Positions 34,030 to 42,407 of a DNA stretch of 44,965 bases are shown in pieces. The translations under genes were made by a program, and so were the position numbers. The notes under the pieces were generated by a model that saw only the letters and a program-made list of their open reading frames with translations, did no database searches and was not told where the DNA came from. The stretch is taken from positions 1-44,965 of the forward strand of contig JAKQEI010000027.1 in assembly GCA_029573495.1 (NCBI GenBank), in the 5' to 3' direction. The number at the start of each line of letters is the position of its first letter. The stretch's first letter is position 1. Origin of the DNA: Bacteroidota bacterium (GTDB lineage Bacteria > Bacteroidota > Bacteroidia > Flavobacteriales_F > PHOS-HE28).

Positions 34030-34791
34030 ATGGGGATGAAGGTCCATGCGTTCCTATTGATGATCGTGGTGGCCGGCGTTGCGTTCCCTGCGCAAGCGCA
34101 AGGGCCTGCTGTTCCCGCCTGGATGCAGCCCTCCTTCGCCGCGGAGGCGACCTCCACCCTGCCCGCCGTGGTGCGCGGCCCGGCGAAGCACAACACCTTC
34201 ATCGGCTCCTACACCGCACGCCTGACGATCCGCACGCCCGATGGCATCACGCAGCACTTGTTCCTGAGCGCCTGGCAGGACAGTACGCGCGGCCTCATGC
34301 GATTGGAGCTGGTGCGCGGCATCCCGCATACCACCTGGTTCGCCGATATCGACGCCAACATCGCCGTAGTGGCGAATGCGATCGGCCGCAAGGCGGTCGT
34401 GAGCGACCTGAAGGAGGTCCTGTTGGTGGACCGGTTGCGCGAACCGGGGGCCATCCGCGAGTTCCAGGCGGTCACGCTGACGCCGACTGGTGAGCATGGA
34501 ACGATCGCCGGAGCGGACTGCATGCGACATGAGCTGGTCGAGGGCGGAGCGACCTTCGAGCTGTGGAAGGCGGACATCACCCCATCTCCATTCGCCGATG
34601 GACCCGCCTGGATCCCGCTGAACGAAGGCCCGTTGAAATCGTTCCGGCTGCTCTTCAAGTTCGGCGATCACGTGATCTTCAAGTTCGTGATGGAACCCCT
34701 GCTGGAACTGGAGATCCTCAGCTTCGAAAAGGGGCCATCCACAGCGCCATTGCCCGACCTATCGACCTACATGGTCACCACAGAACCGTAA
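34030..34791 (+). CDS. Secreted protein with one DUF4412-like module
   Basis: Signal peptide MKVHAFLLMIVVAGVAFPAQAQ (ATG 34036, or ATG 34030 two codons earlier), then VPAWMQPSF, NTFIGSYTARLTI, a middle beta region with ITQHLFLSAWQDSTRGLMRLELV, and GADCMRHELVEGGATFELWKAD, which correspond in order to the WM, N-x-FIG and Cys motifs of the 762-residue neighbour. It is therefore a single-module paralogue. It is 253 aa and lies 49 bp downstream of the large gene, after the 9-bp repeat array. The function is not known; the family is secreted or periplasmic in Bacteroidota. Confidence 0.8.
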   Translation: MGMKVHAFLLMIVVAGVAFPAQAQGPAVPAWMQPSFAAEATSTLPAVVRGPAKHNTFIGSYTARLTIRTPDGITQHLFLSAWQDSTRGLMRLELVRGIPHTTWFADIDANIAVVANAIGRKAVVSDLKEVLLVDRLREPGAIREFQAVTLTPTGEHGTIAGADCMRHELVEGGATFELWKADITPSPFADGPAWIPLNEGPLKSFRLLFKFGDHVIFKFVMEPLLELEILSFEKGPSTAPLPDLSTYMVTTEP

Positions 34792-34814
34792 GTTAGTCCC
34801 ACAGAACACTCGTC

Positions 34815-35582
34815 ATGCGCAACCACTTCCTCCCCCTCACCGCCGCGATCCTGTTGATCACCACATCCACCGCCGCCCAGGTGGACATGAACGCGACCCT
34901 GCAGCAGAGCGGATCGAACATGCGCATGGAGCCGGACACCGACCCCTTCGTGCCGAACGCCTTCGTGGGCAGCTTCACGATGGACATGCACTTCTTCGAG
35001 AATGGCAAGGAGAGCAAGCACAGCCCGATGAGCAGCACCATCCACAGCAGTGAGAGCATGCTCGCCTTCGACAGCAAGGCGCCCGACATGAAGGAGAGCA
35101 TGCGCATGATCATCGACCAGAAGGAGAAGTGGCAGTACATGCTGATGGACGATGGCAAGGGGAACAAGATGGCCATGAAGACAAAGAAGATGAAGGTGAC
35201 CGGTGTGGAGGAGTCGAACAAGAACGCAGCGGACATCCAGGTGACGGACGAGACGAAGACGATCGACGGGCACCTGTGCAAGAAGATGATCGCCAAGGAT
35301 GAGGATGGCACGTGGACGGGATGGATGGCGCAGGACATCGAGATGCCCTTCCACAGCGTGGTGCGCGACATGCGTGGCAAAGGCGCCGACATGCATGACG
35401 ACGCCCTGACCGGTGTGCATGGCTTCCCGCTGGAATATGAGTGGGTGAGCAACGACGGCAAGGAACGCGTGACCTGCACCATCCGCGACCTGAAGCTCGG
35501 CACCGTGGACGAGGGAGCCTTCTCCCTGAAGGGCTACCAGCTGATGGAGATGCCCATGATGCCGTCCGGAATGGGGCGCTGA
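34815..35582 (+). CDS. DUF4412-like secreted protein
   Basis: Signal peptide MRNHFLPLTAAILLITTSTAAQ. The mature part has VPNAFVGSFTMDMHFFENGKE (N-x-F-x-G motif), a Met- and Lys-rich middle (MRMIIDQKEKWQYMLMDDGKGNKMAMKTKKMK), TIDGHLCKKMIAKDEDGTWTGWMAQD (the Cys motif) and the C-terminal LGTVDEGAFSLKGYQLMEM. This is the clearest DUF4412 member of the three neighbours. It is 255 aa. The unusually high Met content (about 30 residues) could suggest metal binding or oxidation sensing, but this is only a guess. It lies 23 bp after the previous gene and 3 bp before the YdeI-family gene. Confidence 0.85.
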   Translation: MRNHFLPLTAAILLITTSTAAQVDMNATLQQSGSNMRMEPDTDPFVPNAFVGSFTMDMHFFENGKESKHSPMSSTIHSSESMLAFDSKAPDMKESMRMIIDQKEKWQYMLMDDGKGNKMAMKTKKMKVTGVEESNKNAADIQVTDETKTIDGHLCKKMIAKDEDGTWTGWMAQDIEMPFHSVVRDMRGKGADMHDDALTGVHGFPLEYEWVSNDGKERVTCTIRDLKLGTVDEGAFSLKGYQLMEMPMMPSGMGR

Positions 35583-35585
35583 TCG

Positions 35586-36167
35586 ATGCCATCCAAGCTG
35601 GACTCCCTGGAACAGATGGAGGTGACGACGCGCGCTCAATGGCGAGCGTGGTTGAAGATGCACCACACGCGGACAACGGGCGTCTGGTTGGTCTATTGGA
35701 AGAAGGAACACGCTGGCAGGCACGTCGGGTACGCTGCACTTGTTGAAGAGGCGCTGTGTTTCGGCTGGATCGACAGCACCGCCCGCGCCTTGGACGCCGA
35801 CCGCTCGATGCTGCACCTCTGTCCACGCAAGCCCAAGAGCGTGTGGAGCAAGGTGAACAAGGAACGCGTGGAGCGACTGATCAGGAGCAGGCGCATGGCA
35901 CGAGCCGGGCTCAGGGCCATTGAGACCGCGAAGGCCAATGGGTCATGGAACGCCCTGGATGCCGTGGAAGCCTTGCACATACCGGAGGACCTGGAGCGCG
36001 CCTTCAAGCGGAACAGGACCGCGCGCAAGCACTTCGATGCCTTCCCGCCCAGCGCGCGCAAGTTCATCCTGCATCACATCACGAGTGCGAAGACGAAGTC
36101 GACGCGTGACGCCCGCATCGCCAAGGTCGTGGCCAAGGCTGCCAAGGGCGAACGACTCAACGCCTGA
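35586..36167 (+). CDS. YdeI/OmpD-associated family protein
   Basis: The 193-residue protein has the family signature: FxxxxEW-type N-terminus (TTRAQWRAWLKMHHTRTTGVWLVYWKKEHAG), ALVEEALCFGWIDSTARALDADRSMLHLCPRKPKSVWSKVNKERVERLI, then a C-terminal half with PEDLERAFKRNRTARKHFDAFPPSARKFILHHITSAKTKSTRDARIAKVV. Members have been linked to antimicrobial-peptide or bacteriocin resistance in enterobacteria, but the biochemical role is unclear. It has no signal peptide. It starts 3 bp after the DUF4412-like gene. Confidence 0.9.
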   Translation: MPSKLDSLEQMEVTTRAQWRAWLKMHHTRTTGVWLVYWKKEHAGRHVGYAALVEEALCFGWIDSTARALDADRSMLHLCPRKPKSVWSKVNKERVERLIRSRRMARAGLRAIETAKANGSWNALDAVEALHIPEDLERAFKRNRTARKHFDAFPPSARKFILHHITSAKTKSTRDARIAKVVAKAAKGERLNA

Positions 36168-36178
36168 ACCCCACATCG

Positions 36179-36583
36179 ATGAACCACCCCGCCATCCTCG
36201 TCTGCGCCATCAGCATCTTCCTGCTCGGTGCTCCCTGGTATTCCAAGGCCCTGTTCTTGCGTCCCTGGGCGCGCGCCAATGGCCTCGACCCGGATGCACC
36301 GCGCGATCCGAAGACGACGAAACATCCGGCGCAGGTCTTCGGCATCGCCTTCCTCATGGCCTGGGTGGCGGCCTATGCGTTCGCGATCCTTGTGGGGCCT
36401 GATGTGCGCGACTTCGGTCATTGGCTGCACCACGGCTTCCTGTGCGGACTGGGCATCGCCTTCACCAGCTTCGGCATCAACTACCAGTTCGCGAACAAGC
36501 CCACCGTGCTCCTGCTGATCGATGGCGGCTATCACATCGTGCAGTTCACCCTGTACGGCCTGATCATGGGGCTGTGGGCGTGA
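36179..36583 (+). CDS. DUF1761 family membrane protein
   Basis: A 134-residue protein with four predicted membrane helices: [64 protein letters not shown] and [25 protein letters not shown]. The GAPWYS motif in the first helix and the DGGYH near the end are typical of DUF1761. The function is unknown. Its TGA overlaps the GTG start of the following TIGR02757 gene as GTGA. Confidence 0.88.
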   Translation: MNHPAILVCAISIFLLGAPWYSKALFLRPWARANGLDPDAPRDPKTTKHPAQVFGIAFLMAWVAAYAFAILVGPDVRDFGHWLHHGFLCGLGIAFTSFGINYQFANKPTVLLLIDGGYHIVQFTLYGLIMGLWA

Positions 36584-37347
36584 ACCGTAAGCGGCTCGCC
36601 CAGCTCCTCGAAGACGCCTACGCACACCACGCGCATCCCGGCTTCATCGAAGCGGACCCCTTGCGCATCCCCCACACCTTCCCGGACCGCCGCGACGCGG
36701 AGCTCATCGGCTTCCTCACGGCCACCATCGCCTGGGGGCAGCGCAAGACCATCATCGCCAATGCGGAACGGCTCGTGGCGCTGTTCGATGAGCGCCCCCA
36801 TCAGTTCGTGATGCACGCGAGCGCGGACGAGATCACCACCGTGGAGCGGTTCGTCCACCGCACCTTCAACGGCACGGACCTGCAGCACTTCATCCGGGCC
36901 TTGCGGCATCTGTACACGACCTATGGTGGCCTGGAGGAGGCATTCCTCAACGGCGGCGAGCTCGGCAGCATGGCCCAGGGGATCGCACGTTTCAAGCAGC
37001 GCTTCTTCGAGATCCCGCACGAAGCCCGCACACGCAAGCACGTGGCCGACCCCGGCAAGGGCAGCAATGCCAAGCGCATCAACATGTACCTGCGGTGGAT
37101 GGTGCGACCGAACGACCGCGGTGTGGACCTGGGGCTGTGGAAGCGGATCACACCCGCGGACCTGATGGTGCCGCTGGACGTCCACACCGGTCGCGTGGCC
37201 CGCGAACTTGGTCTGCTCACGCGCAAGCAGGACGACTGGAAGGCGGTGGAGGAGCTGACGGCGGCGCTTCGGCGCTTCGATCCGGTGGATCCCGTGCGCT
37301 TCGATATCGCCTTGTTCGGGATGGGGGTCGAGGGTGGGTTGAAGTGA
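36580..37347 (+). CDS. TIGR02757 family protein
   Basis: From GTG 36580 the product is 255 aa. Typical features are [106 protein letters not shown] and [53 protein letters not shown]. The C-terminal half resembles the helix-hairpin-helix glycosylase fold (DVHTxR near the end). The family is conserved in Bacteroidota and has no firm function; DNA base repair is an inference. The GTG start overlaps the upstream TGA and no ATG precedes the conserved N-terminus. Confidence 0.88.
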   Translation: MNRKRLAQLLEDAYAHHAHPGFIEADPLRIPHTFPDRRDAELIGFLTATIAWGQRKTIIANAERLVALFDERPHQFVMHASADEITTVERFVHRTFNGTDLQHFIRALRHLYTTYGGLEEAFLNGGELGSMAQGIARFKQRFFEIPHEARTRKHVADPGKGSNAKRINMYLRWMVRPNDRGVDLGLWKRITPADLMVPLDVHTGRVARELGLLTRKQDDWKAVEELTAALRRFDPVDPVRFDIALFGMGVEGGLK

Positions 37348-37366
37348 GTGGTCAGGTACAGGCGCA

Positions 37367-37676
37367 GTTGCTACTTCGTTCGCAATGACAGCAGGGGCAG
37401 TTGGCAGTAGGCAGTGGGCAGTAGGCAGTTGGCAGTTGGCAGTTGGCAGCAGGCAGTAGGCAGCTGGCAGTAGGCAGTTGGCAGTAGGCAGTTGGCAGTG
37501 AGCAGTTGGCAGTGGGCAGTTGGCAGTTGGCAGTTGGCAGGGGCAAGTGGTTGATCAGCGCCTCGTCTTCGGGGTGAGGACCTACGTCAGGAGCAGGAGC
37601 AAGTACTTGTTCATCGTTCCGTCACTGACCAACGGTCATCGCTGGTGGTGAGGAACGAACTGCGAAGCGATCGGCC
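37367..37676. repeat. Intergenic mosaic repeat, copy 2, with heptamer array
   Basis: The left unit GTTGCTACTTCGTTCGCAAT (37367-37386) is followed by about 21 copies of the heptamer GGCAGTT/GGCAGTA from about 37393 to 37540. Two 28-bp boxes follow at 37540-37567 and 37596-37623, then a palindromic unit from GACCAACGGTCATCGC (starts 37627) to GCGAAGCGATCGG at 37676. Together they fill most of the 404-bp gap between the TIGR02757 and MBOAT genes. No gene is supported here; the apparent reading frame across the array is a product of the 7-bp periodicity. Confidence 0.9.
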
Positions 37677-37728
37677 TGGCCTTGACGCCACTCCCTCCCA
37701 CCAAGCCGTCCACCACGATCCCTCCGGC

Positions 37729-37736
37729 TACATTTG
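37729..37736 (+). promoter_or_regulatory. Bacteroidota-type -7 box (TACATTTG) before the MBOAT gene
   Basis: TACATTTG fits TAnnTTTG exactly and ends 15 bp before ATG 37752, predicting a leader of about 10 nt. No matching -33 TTG was seen. It sits just downstream of the repeat cluster. Confidence 0.45.
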
Positions 37737-37751
37737 GCGCCCGCACCGCTG

Positions 37752-39185
37752 ATGATCTTCAACGAACCGGTCTTCGTCGTCTTCCTGATCATCGTGTTCG
37801 GGATCTACTGGCTGCCGCTGAGCCGCACCGGTGCGCACAAGCACGGGGTCCTGCTGCTGGCCAGCTACGTCTTCTACGGCTGGTGGGATTGGCGCTACCT
37901 CGGCCTCATCATCTTCTGCTCGCTCGTCTCCTACTACTGCGGCCTCGCCATCCATCGCAGCACCGACGAACGACGCCGCAAGGCCTACCTCTTCCTCTCC
38001 ATCGTGGTGCCGCTCGCGGTGCTCATGGTCTTCAAGTACTACGACTTCTTCATGTACAGCCTCATGGACCTGGGCGCCGCGATGGGCGTGAAGCTGCACC
38101 TGCACACCTTGAAGGTCTTGCTCCCGGTGGGTATCAGCTTCTACACCTTCCAGGCGCTCAGCTACACCACCGACGTCTACCGGCGCGAGCTGGCACCGAG
38201 CAACGATCTGGTCACCTTCCTCGCCTTCCTCGCCTTCTTCCCCCAGCTGGTGGCCGGCCCCATCGAGCGCGCGCCCCAGTTCCTGCCGCAGATCGTGGCG
38301 AAACGCCCCTTCTCCTACGCCAATGCGGTGGAGGGCTGTCGCCTCATGCTCACCGGCGCCTTCAAGAAGATGGTGGTGGCCGACCGCCTCGCCCCCCTGG
38401 TGGAGACCATCTTCAGCGAGCAGGAGACCTTCGCCGGACCGTTCAATGTGCTCGGAGTCGTCCTGTTCGCCATCCAGATCTATTGCGACTTCAGCGGCTA
38501 CTCCGACATCGCACGCGGCGTGGGCAAGCTCTTCAACCTGGACCTGATGGTGAACTTCGACCGGCCCTACGCAGCACGGTCCCTGCGTGAATTCTGGTCG
38601 CGCTGGCACATCTCCTTGAGCACCTGGTTCCGGGACTACGTGTACATCCCGCTCGGTGGCAACCGACTTGGCATGGGTCGGCACGTGCGCAACCTGCTCA
38701 TCACCTTCCTACTCTCGGGTCTCTGGCATGGCGCCAACTGGACCTTTGTGTGCTGGGGCGCGCTGCACGGCGGCTTCCTCATCGTGGAACGTTTGGCGCG
38801 CGGTGGCCTGGAACGCCTGCCGGGCGCGGCCCGTTGGGGCATCACCATGGTGGTGGTGCTCGTGGGCTGGGTCTTCTTCCGGGCGGAGGACATCGGTGCC
38901 GCCTTCGACTACCTCGGCCGCATGGCCAGCATGGGACCCGACCTGGAGTACCAGCTGAACCGTCTCACACGCCCCAACGACATCACCCGTGCCTCCCTCC
39001 TCTTCAGCATCGTCATCGGCTTCGGGGTCCTGCTGGCGGAACGCATCACCGCGCGCCCCCACTTCCGCGGCTGGCTGGAGGCGCGTCCGCTGACCCGGCG
39101 CCTTTCCTACGGCATGCTCGTGGCGCTCGTCCTCTTCTTCGGTGTCTTCGCGGACCGCAGCGCCTTCATCTACTTCCAGTTCTAG
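37752..39185 (+). CDS. MBOAT family O-acyltransferase
   Basis: The 477-residue membrane protein is of the AlgI/DltB type, with many helices, RELAPSNDLVTFLAFLAFFPQLVAGPIERAPQFLPQI, MLTGAFKKMVVADRLAPLVE, IYCDFSGYSDIARGVGKLFNLDL, NFDRPYAARSLREFWSRWHISLSTWFRDYVYIPLGGNR and GLWHGANWTFVCWGALHG with the catalytic His326. Such proteins move acetyl groups across the membrane to polysaccharides. The gene at 39189 encodes an SGNH-like partner, as in AlgI-AlgX/J or PatA-PatB systems. ATG 37752 is used because the frame upstream begins with TTG inside the promoter core. Confidence 0.95.
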   Translation: MIFNEPVFVVFLIIVFGIYWLPLSRTGAHKHGVLLLASYVFYGWWDWRYLGLIIFCSLVSYYCGLAIHRSTDERRRKAYLFLSIVVPLAVLMVFKYYDFFMYSLMDLGAAMGVKLHLHTLKVLLPVGISFYTFQALSYTTDVYRRELAPSNDLVTFLAFLAFFPQLVAGPIERAPQFLPQIVAKRPFSYANAVEGCRLMLTGAFKKMVVADRLAPLVETIFSEQETFAGPFNVLGVVLFAIQIYCDFSGYSDIARGVGKLFNLDLMVNFDRPYAARSLREFWSRWHISLSTWFRDYVYIPLGGNRLGMGRHVRNLLITFLLSGLWHGANWTFVCWGALHGGFLIVERLARGGLERLPGAARWGITMVVVLVGWVFFRAEDIGAAFDYLGRMASMGPDLEYQLNRLTRPNDITRASLLFSIVIGFGVLLAERITARPHFRGWLEARPLTRRLSYGMLVALVLFFGVFADRSAFIYFQF

Positions 39186-39188
39186 GCC

Positions 39189-40094
39189 ATGCAGCGCTTC
39201 CTCCGCAACATCGCCCTGGCCCTGCTGCTGCTCCTGGCGGCAGCCGTGGCGCTGGATGCACTGATGACGGGCGTGTTCCGCCGGGGCCGCGGCACCAAGG
39301 CCCAGTGGATCCACAACATGAAGGACCAGCATTACGACCTGGCCATCATCGGCAGCTCACGGGCCTGGTGGAACATCGACATGAACGCCATCGACAGCGC
39401 CTGCGACCTGCGCACCGTGAACCTGGCGAACAATCACTACAGCGGCCGCGAGATCAACCTGAGCCTCGCGATGTTCCTGGCCAATGGCAACACCGTGGAC
39501 CGCATCCTGCTGCAGGTGGACCACTACCTGCTCACGGCCGAGACCGATGGCTTCACCAGCACCATCTACGAGTTCCTGCCCTACCTGCACGATAGCGTGG
39601 TGGAAGCCCGGTTGGCGGGGCGTTCCCTGGAGTGGGAAGCATTGCGCCACATCCCCCTCTGGCGCTACGTGAAGTGCAACTTCATGTGGGGTCCGGAGCA
39701 GTTCCTGGCCACCGCCACGGGTCGCCGCAAGCCGCTCTTCGACAGTACGGGCACCTACTTCAGCAACCCGCACTTCCACGGGCTGGAGTACCTGACGATG
39801 GCACGCACGGACCATCGACTGGATGAGGACCTGAAGGAAGTGATCCGCCTCTGTCGCGAGCGGAAGATCACCCTGGAGTGTTTCACCACACCCTACCTGA
39901 ACCTGCGCGGCGATCCGGAGATCCTGGCCGCACCCGCGCGCATCGTGGACAGTACCGGACTGGTCCTGCACGACTTCAGCGACCGCATCGCGGGGCGCGA
40001 GCACTACAATGACACGCAACACCTGAACGTGGCCGGTGGAAAGCTCTTCACGCGGATGTTGGTGGAGGAGGTGGTGTGTCCGCGAGAAGTGTGA
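39189..40094 (+). CDS. SGNH/GDSL-like protein, partner of the MBOAT acyltransferase
   Basis: The protein has an N-terminal membrane anchor (LRNIALALLLLLAAAVALDALMTGVF) and a periplasmic domain. YDLAIIGSSRAWWNID carries the likely catalytic Ser56 of an SGNH esterase/transferase, and YNDTQHLNVAGG near the C-terminus carries Asp275 and His278. The order fits DltD/AlgX-type acetyltransferases that receive acetyl groups from an MBOAT protein. It starts 3 bp after the MBOAT gene, so the two form a unit. The polysaccharide target is unknown. Length 301 aa. Confidence 0.82.
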   Translation: MQRFLRNIALALLLLLAAAVALDALMTGVFRRGRGTKAQWIHNMKDQHYDLAIIGSSRAWWNIDMNAIDSACDLRTVNLANNHYSGREINLSLAMFLANGNTVDRILLQVDHYLLTAETDGFTSTIYEFLPYLHDSVVEARLAGRSLEWEALRHIPLWRYVKCNFMWGPEQFLATATGRRKPLFDSTGTYFSNPHFHGLEYLTMARTDHRLDEDLKEVIRLCRERKITLECFTTPYLNLRGDPEILAAPARIVDSTGLVLHDFSDRIAGREHYNDTQHLNVAGGKLFTRMLVEEVVCPREV

Positions 40095-40142
40095 GGGCTG
40101 GGGTCGGCGGTTGTTCGGCGCAACGGCTTTGGGTGGGACGAG

Positions 40143-40260
40143 CTGGCAGTAGGCAGTGTAAAGTTGGCAGTTGGTCCGGGCCAGCGGTCGTTCAGCGCCG
40201 CGTCGTTGACCAACGGTCATTGTGTGCGGCGAGGCACGAGCCGCGAAGCGACCGTTACCA
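40143..40260. repeat. Intergenic mosaic repeat, copy 3
   Basis: GGCAGTA/GGCAGTT heptamer-like units at 40145-40174 are followed by a 28-bp box at 40177-40204 (ends GTTCAGCGCCGCGTC) and a palindromic unit at 40210-40260. The latter has CCAACGGTCAT, GCGGCGAGGCACGAG and CCGCGAAGCGACCGTTACCA. Box and palindromic unit match copy 2 in the same order and orientation. Confidence 0.85.
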
Positions 40261-40296
40261 TGGTGACTTGTGCCTAGAATACTTCTCCCGCCCTCT

Positions 40297-40342
40297 CTTA
40301 TCCGCGTTCATCCGCCTCATCCGTGTCATCAGCGTTCCATCC
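40297..40342. repeat. Degenerate 9-bp tandem repeat (NTCATCCGN)
   Basis: Units TTATCCGC, GTTCATCCGC, CTCATCCGT, GTCATCAGC and GTTCCATCC follow each other just upstream of the BatA-domain gene. TAACTTCG at 40353-40360 (7 of 8 to TAnnTTTG) then precedes the ATG at 40368 by only 7 bp. Similar repeats occur upstream of genes in other Bacteroidota from memory. Confidence 0.65.
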
Positions 40343-40367
40343 TCAGCACTTCTAACTTCGCCCCCCG

Positions 40368-42407
40368 ATGTCCTTCCTGCACCCGGCCTTCCTGTGGGCG
40401 CTCAGTGCCCTGGCGATCCCGGTGCTCATCCACCTCTTCCAGCTCCGGCGCTTCAAGCGGATCGACTTCCCCAACGTGCGCTACCTGGCCGAGGTGACGC
40501 AGCAGACCCGCGCCCGCAAGAAGATCCAGCACTGGCTGGTGCTCCTGGCCCGCTGCCTCGCCCTCGCCTGCCTCGTCCTCGCCTTCGCACAGCCCTACCT
40601 CCCCGGCCCCAGCGGCGCGGCACAGGTGGGCGACCGCGCCGTGGCCATCTACGTGGACGACAGCTACAGCATGGACGGCCAGAACGCCGGTGGCCGCCTG
40701 CTGGACCAGGCCCGCAAGCAGGCGCAGGATGCCGTGATGGCCTTCAGCGCCGCCGACCGCTTCCAGGTGCTCACGGGCGCCTTCGCGGGCCGCGAACAAG
40801 TGCTACTGGGCCGTGATGAAGCCCTGCAGACCATCGCCAGCGTGGATGTGGCGCCCTATGCCCGCCCGCTGAGCAAGGTGCTGCTGCGCCAGCGCGAAGC
40901 CCTCGCCGCCAGCGACGCACCCGTGAAACGCCGCATCCTCTTCACCGACCTGCAGCAGCGCATCACCGATGTGGAGAACTGGACCAACGACACGGTGGTG
41001 CCCACGGTGATCGTGCCCCTCTCCCCCGCCACCCCGGACAACCTGAGCATCGACAGCGCCTGGTTCGCCACACCGGTACGTCGTGCCGGTCAGGATGAAG
41101 TGCTGCACGTGCGCATCCGCAACCACGGCGAACAGGAACTGGTGAACGTGCCCCTGCGATTGGACGTGGACGGCAGGCAGCGCGCCGTGGCCAGCTTCAG
41201 CGTGGCCGGTGGCGGCGAGGTGGACACCACCCTCCGCTTCCTGGGCGACGGTCCCGGCGACCATTGGGGTGTGGTGAGCATCAGCGACCAGCCGGTGGTC
41301 TTCGATGACAAGCTCTACCTGGCCTACGGCGTCACCGACCGGCTGCGCGTGCTGCTGGTGACCGGAAACGACCCCACCGGCGACCGCGCCGTGTCCAACG
41401 TCTTCGGCCTGGACAGCACCCACCTCTTCACCACCCAGAACTACCGCGCACTGGACCTCGCCGCGCTGGAGCGCCAGGACCTCGTGGTGCTGAACGCCCT
41501 GCCCGATGTGCCCGGCGGCCTCACCAACGCCCTGGCCAACTTCGTGGAAGCGGGGGGCAGCGTGGCCGTCTTCCCCCCGAGCAATGGCGATCCCGCACGC
41601 TACAATGAGCTCTTCGGCCGCCTCGGCGCCGCAGCCCCCGCGCGTGTGGACACCAACACCGTGAAGGTGGACCGCATCGACCTGCAGGAACCCTTCTACC
41701 GCGCCATCTTCCAGACCATGCCGCGCAACGTGGAACTGCCCGTGGTGCGCGAGCGCTGGAACCTGCGACCTGCACCCGGCAGCGATGTGCTCCTGCGCCT
41801 GCAGGAGGGCAGCGCCTGGCTCAGCCGCACCAGCCGGGGTCGGGGCAGCGCCTACCTCTGCGCCAGCCCGCTTGCCGAAAGCGCCAGCAACCTCACGCGC
41901 CACAGCCTCTTCGCCACCAGCCTCTTGCGCATGGCCGAGCTCAGCCGCCCCATGGGCACCCTCTACCACACCATCGGCGACGAGGCCCGCATCGCGCTGG
42001 ACGGCGTGGAAGTGCCCGCCGACCTGCCACCGCACCTGCTCGGCCCCAACGGGCTGGATCTGGTGCCCGAAGTGCGCAACACCCCCGGCCGCACCGAACT
42101 GCTCCTCCACGACCAGGCGCTGCCGGACGGCCCCTACTTCGTCACCATCGGCGGGGATACCGTGCGTTCCGTGGCGCTGAACCTGGCACGGCGGGAGAGC
42201 GACCTGCGCACCTACACCGCGGATGAATTGCGCGAGCAGCTCACCGCGCTCGGCCTCACCAGCTATCAGGTGCTGGATGAGGCGGGCGGCGACCTTTCGT
42301 TACGTTTGAACGAGCTGGACCAGGGACAGAAGCTGTGGAAATGGTTCATCCTGCTGGCCCTGCTCTTCCTCCTGGCCGAAGTCTTCCTGATCCGCAACAC
42401 CCGATGA
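40368..42407 (+). CDS. BatA (TIGR02226) and VWA-like domain membrane protein
   Basis: The 679-residue protein starts with the BatA N-terminal domain (MSFLHPAFLWALSALAIPVLIHLFQLRRFKRIDFPNVRYLAEV) and a second membrane helix (WLVLLARCLALACLVLAFAQPYL). It continues with a von Willebrand A-like region with DRAVAIYVDDSYSMDGQ (DxSxS metal site as DDSYS), and ends with a C-terminal helix (WKWFILLALLFLLAEVFLIRNTR). The large middle part faces the periplasm. Related proteins act in stress resistance or in regulating peptidases; the role is unknown. A BatA-domain gene next to a dihydroorotase-like gene is, from memory, a conserved order in Flavobacteriales. Its stop overlaps the start of the next gene (ATGA). 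Confidence 0.93.
   Translation: MSFLHPAFLWALSALAIPVLIHLFQLRRFKRIDFPNVRYLAEVTQQTRARKKIQHWLVLLARCLALACLVLAFAQPYLPGPSGAAQVGDRAVAIYVDDSYSMDGQNAGGRLLDQARKQAQDAVMAFSAADRFQVLTGAFAGREQVLLGRDEALQTIASVDVAPYARPLSKVLLRQREALAASDAPVKRRILFTDLQQRITDVENWTNDTVVPTVIVPLSPATPDNLSIDSAWFATPVRRAGQDEVLHVRIRNHGEQELVNVPLRLDVDGRQRAVASFSVAGGGEVDTTLRFLGDGPGDHWGVVSISDQPVVFDDKLYLAYGVTDRLRVLLVTGNDPTGDRAVSNVFGLDSTHLFTTQNYRALDLAALERQDLVVLNALPDVPGGLTNALANFVEAGGSVAVFPPSNGDPARYNELFGRLGAAAPARVDTNTVKVDRIDLQEPFYRAIFQTMPRNVELPVVRERWNLRPAPGSDVLLRLQEGSAWLSRTSRGRGSAYLCASPLAESASNLTRHSLFATSLLRMAELSRPMGTLYHTIGDEARIALDGVEVPADLPPHLLGPNGLDLVPEVRNTPGRTELLLHDQALPDGPYFVTIGGDTVRSVALNLARRESDLRTYTADELREQLTALGLTSYQVLDEAGGDLSLRLNELDQGQKLWKWFILLALLFLLAEVFLIRNTR

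Noticed and set aside
37352..37546. Minus-strand ORF with repeated NCQLPTA peptide, which looks like a peptide-repeat protein
   Set aside because: The peptide repeat comes from the 7-bp array read in frame every 21 bp; there is no start context and no family.
37367..37676. Possible CRISPR array
   Set aside because: The repeats are 7 bp and contiguous without unique spacers, and no cas gene is present.
40803..42110. 435-codon minus-strand frame opposite the BatA-domain gene
   Set aside because: Antisense shadow of a well-supported gene.
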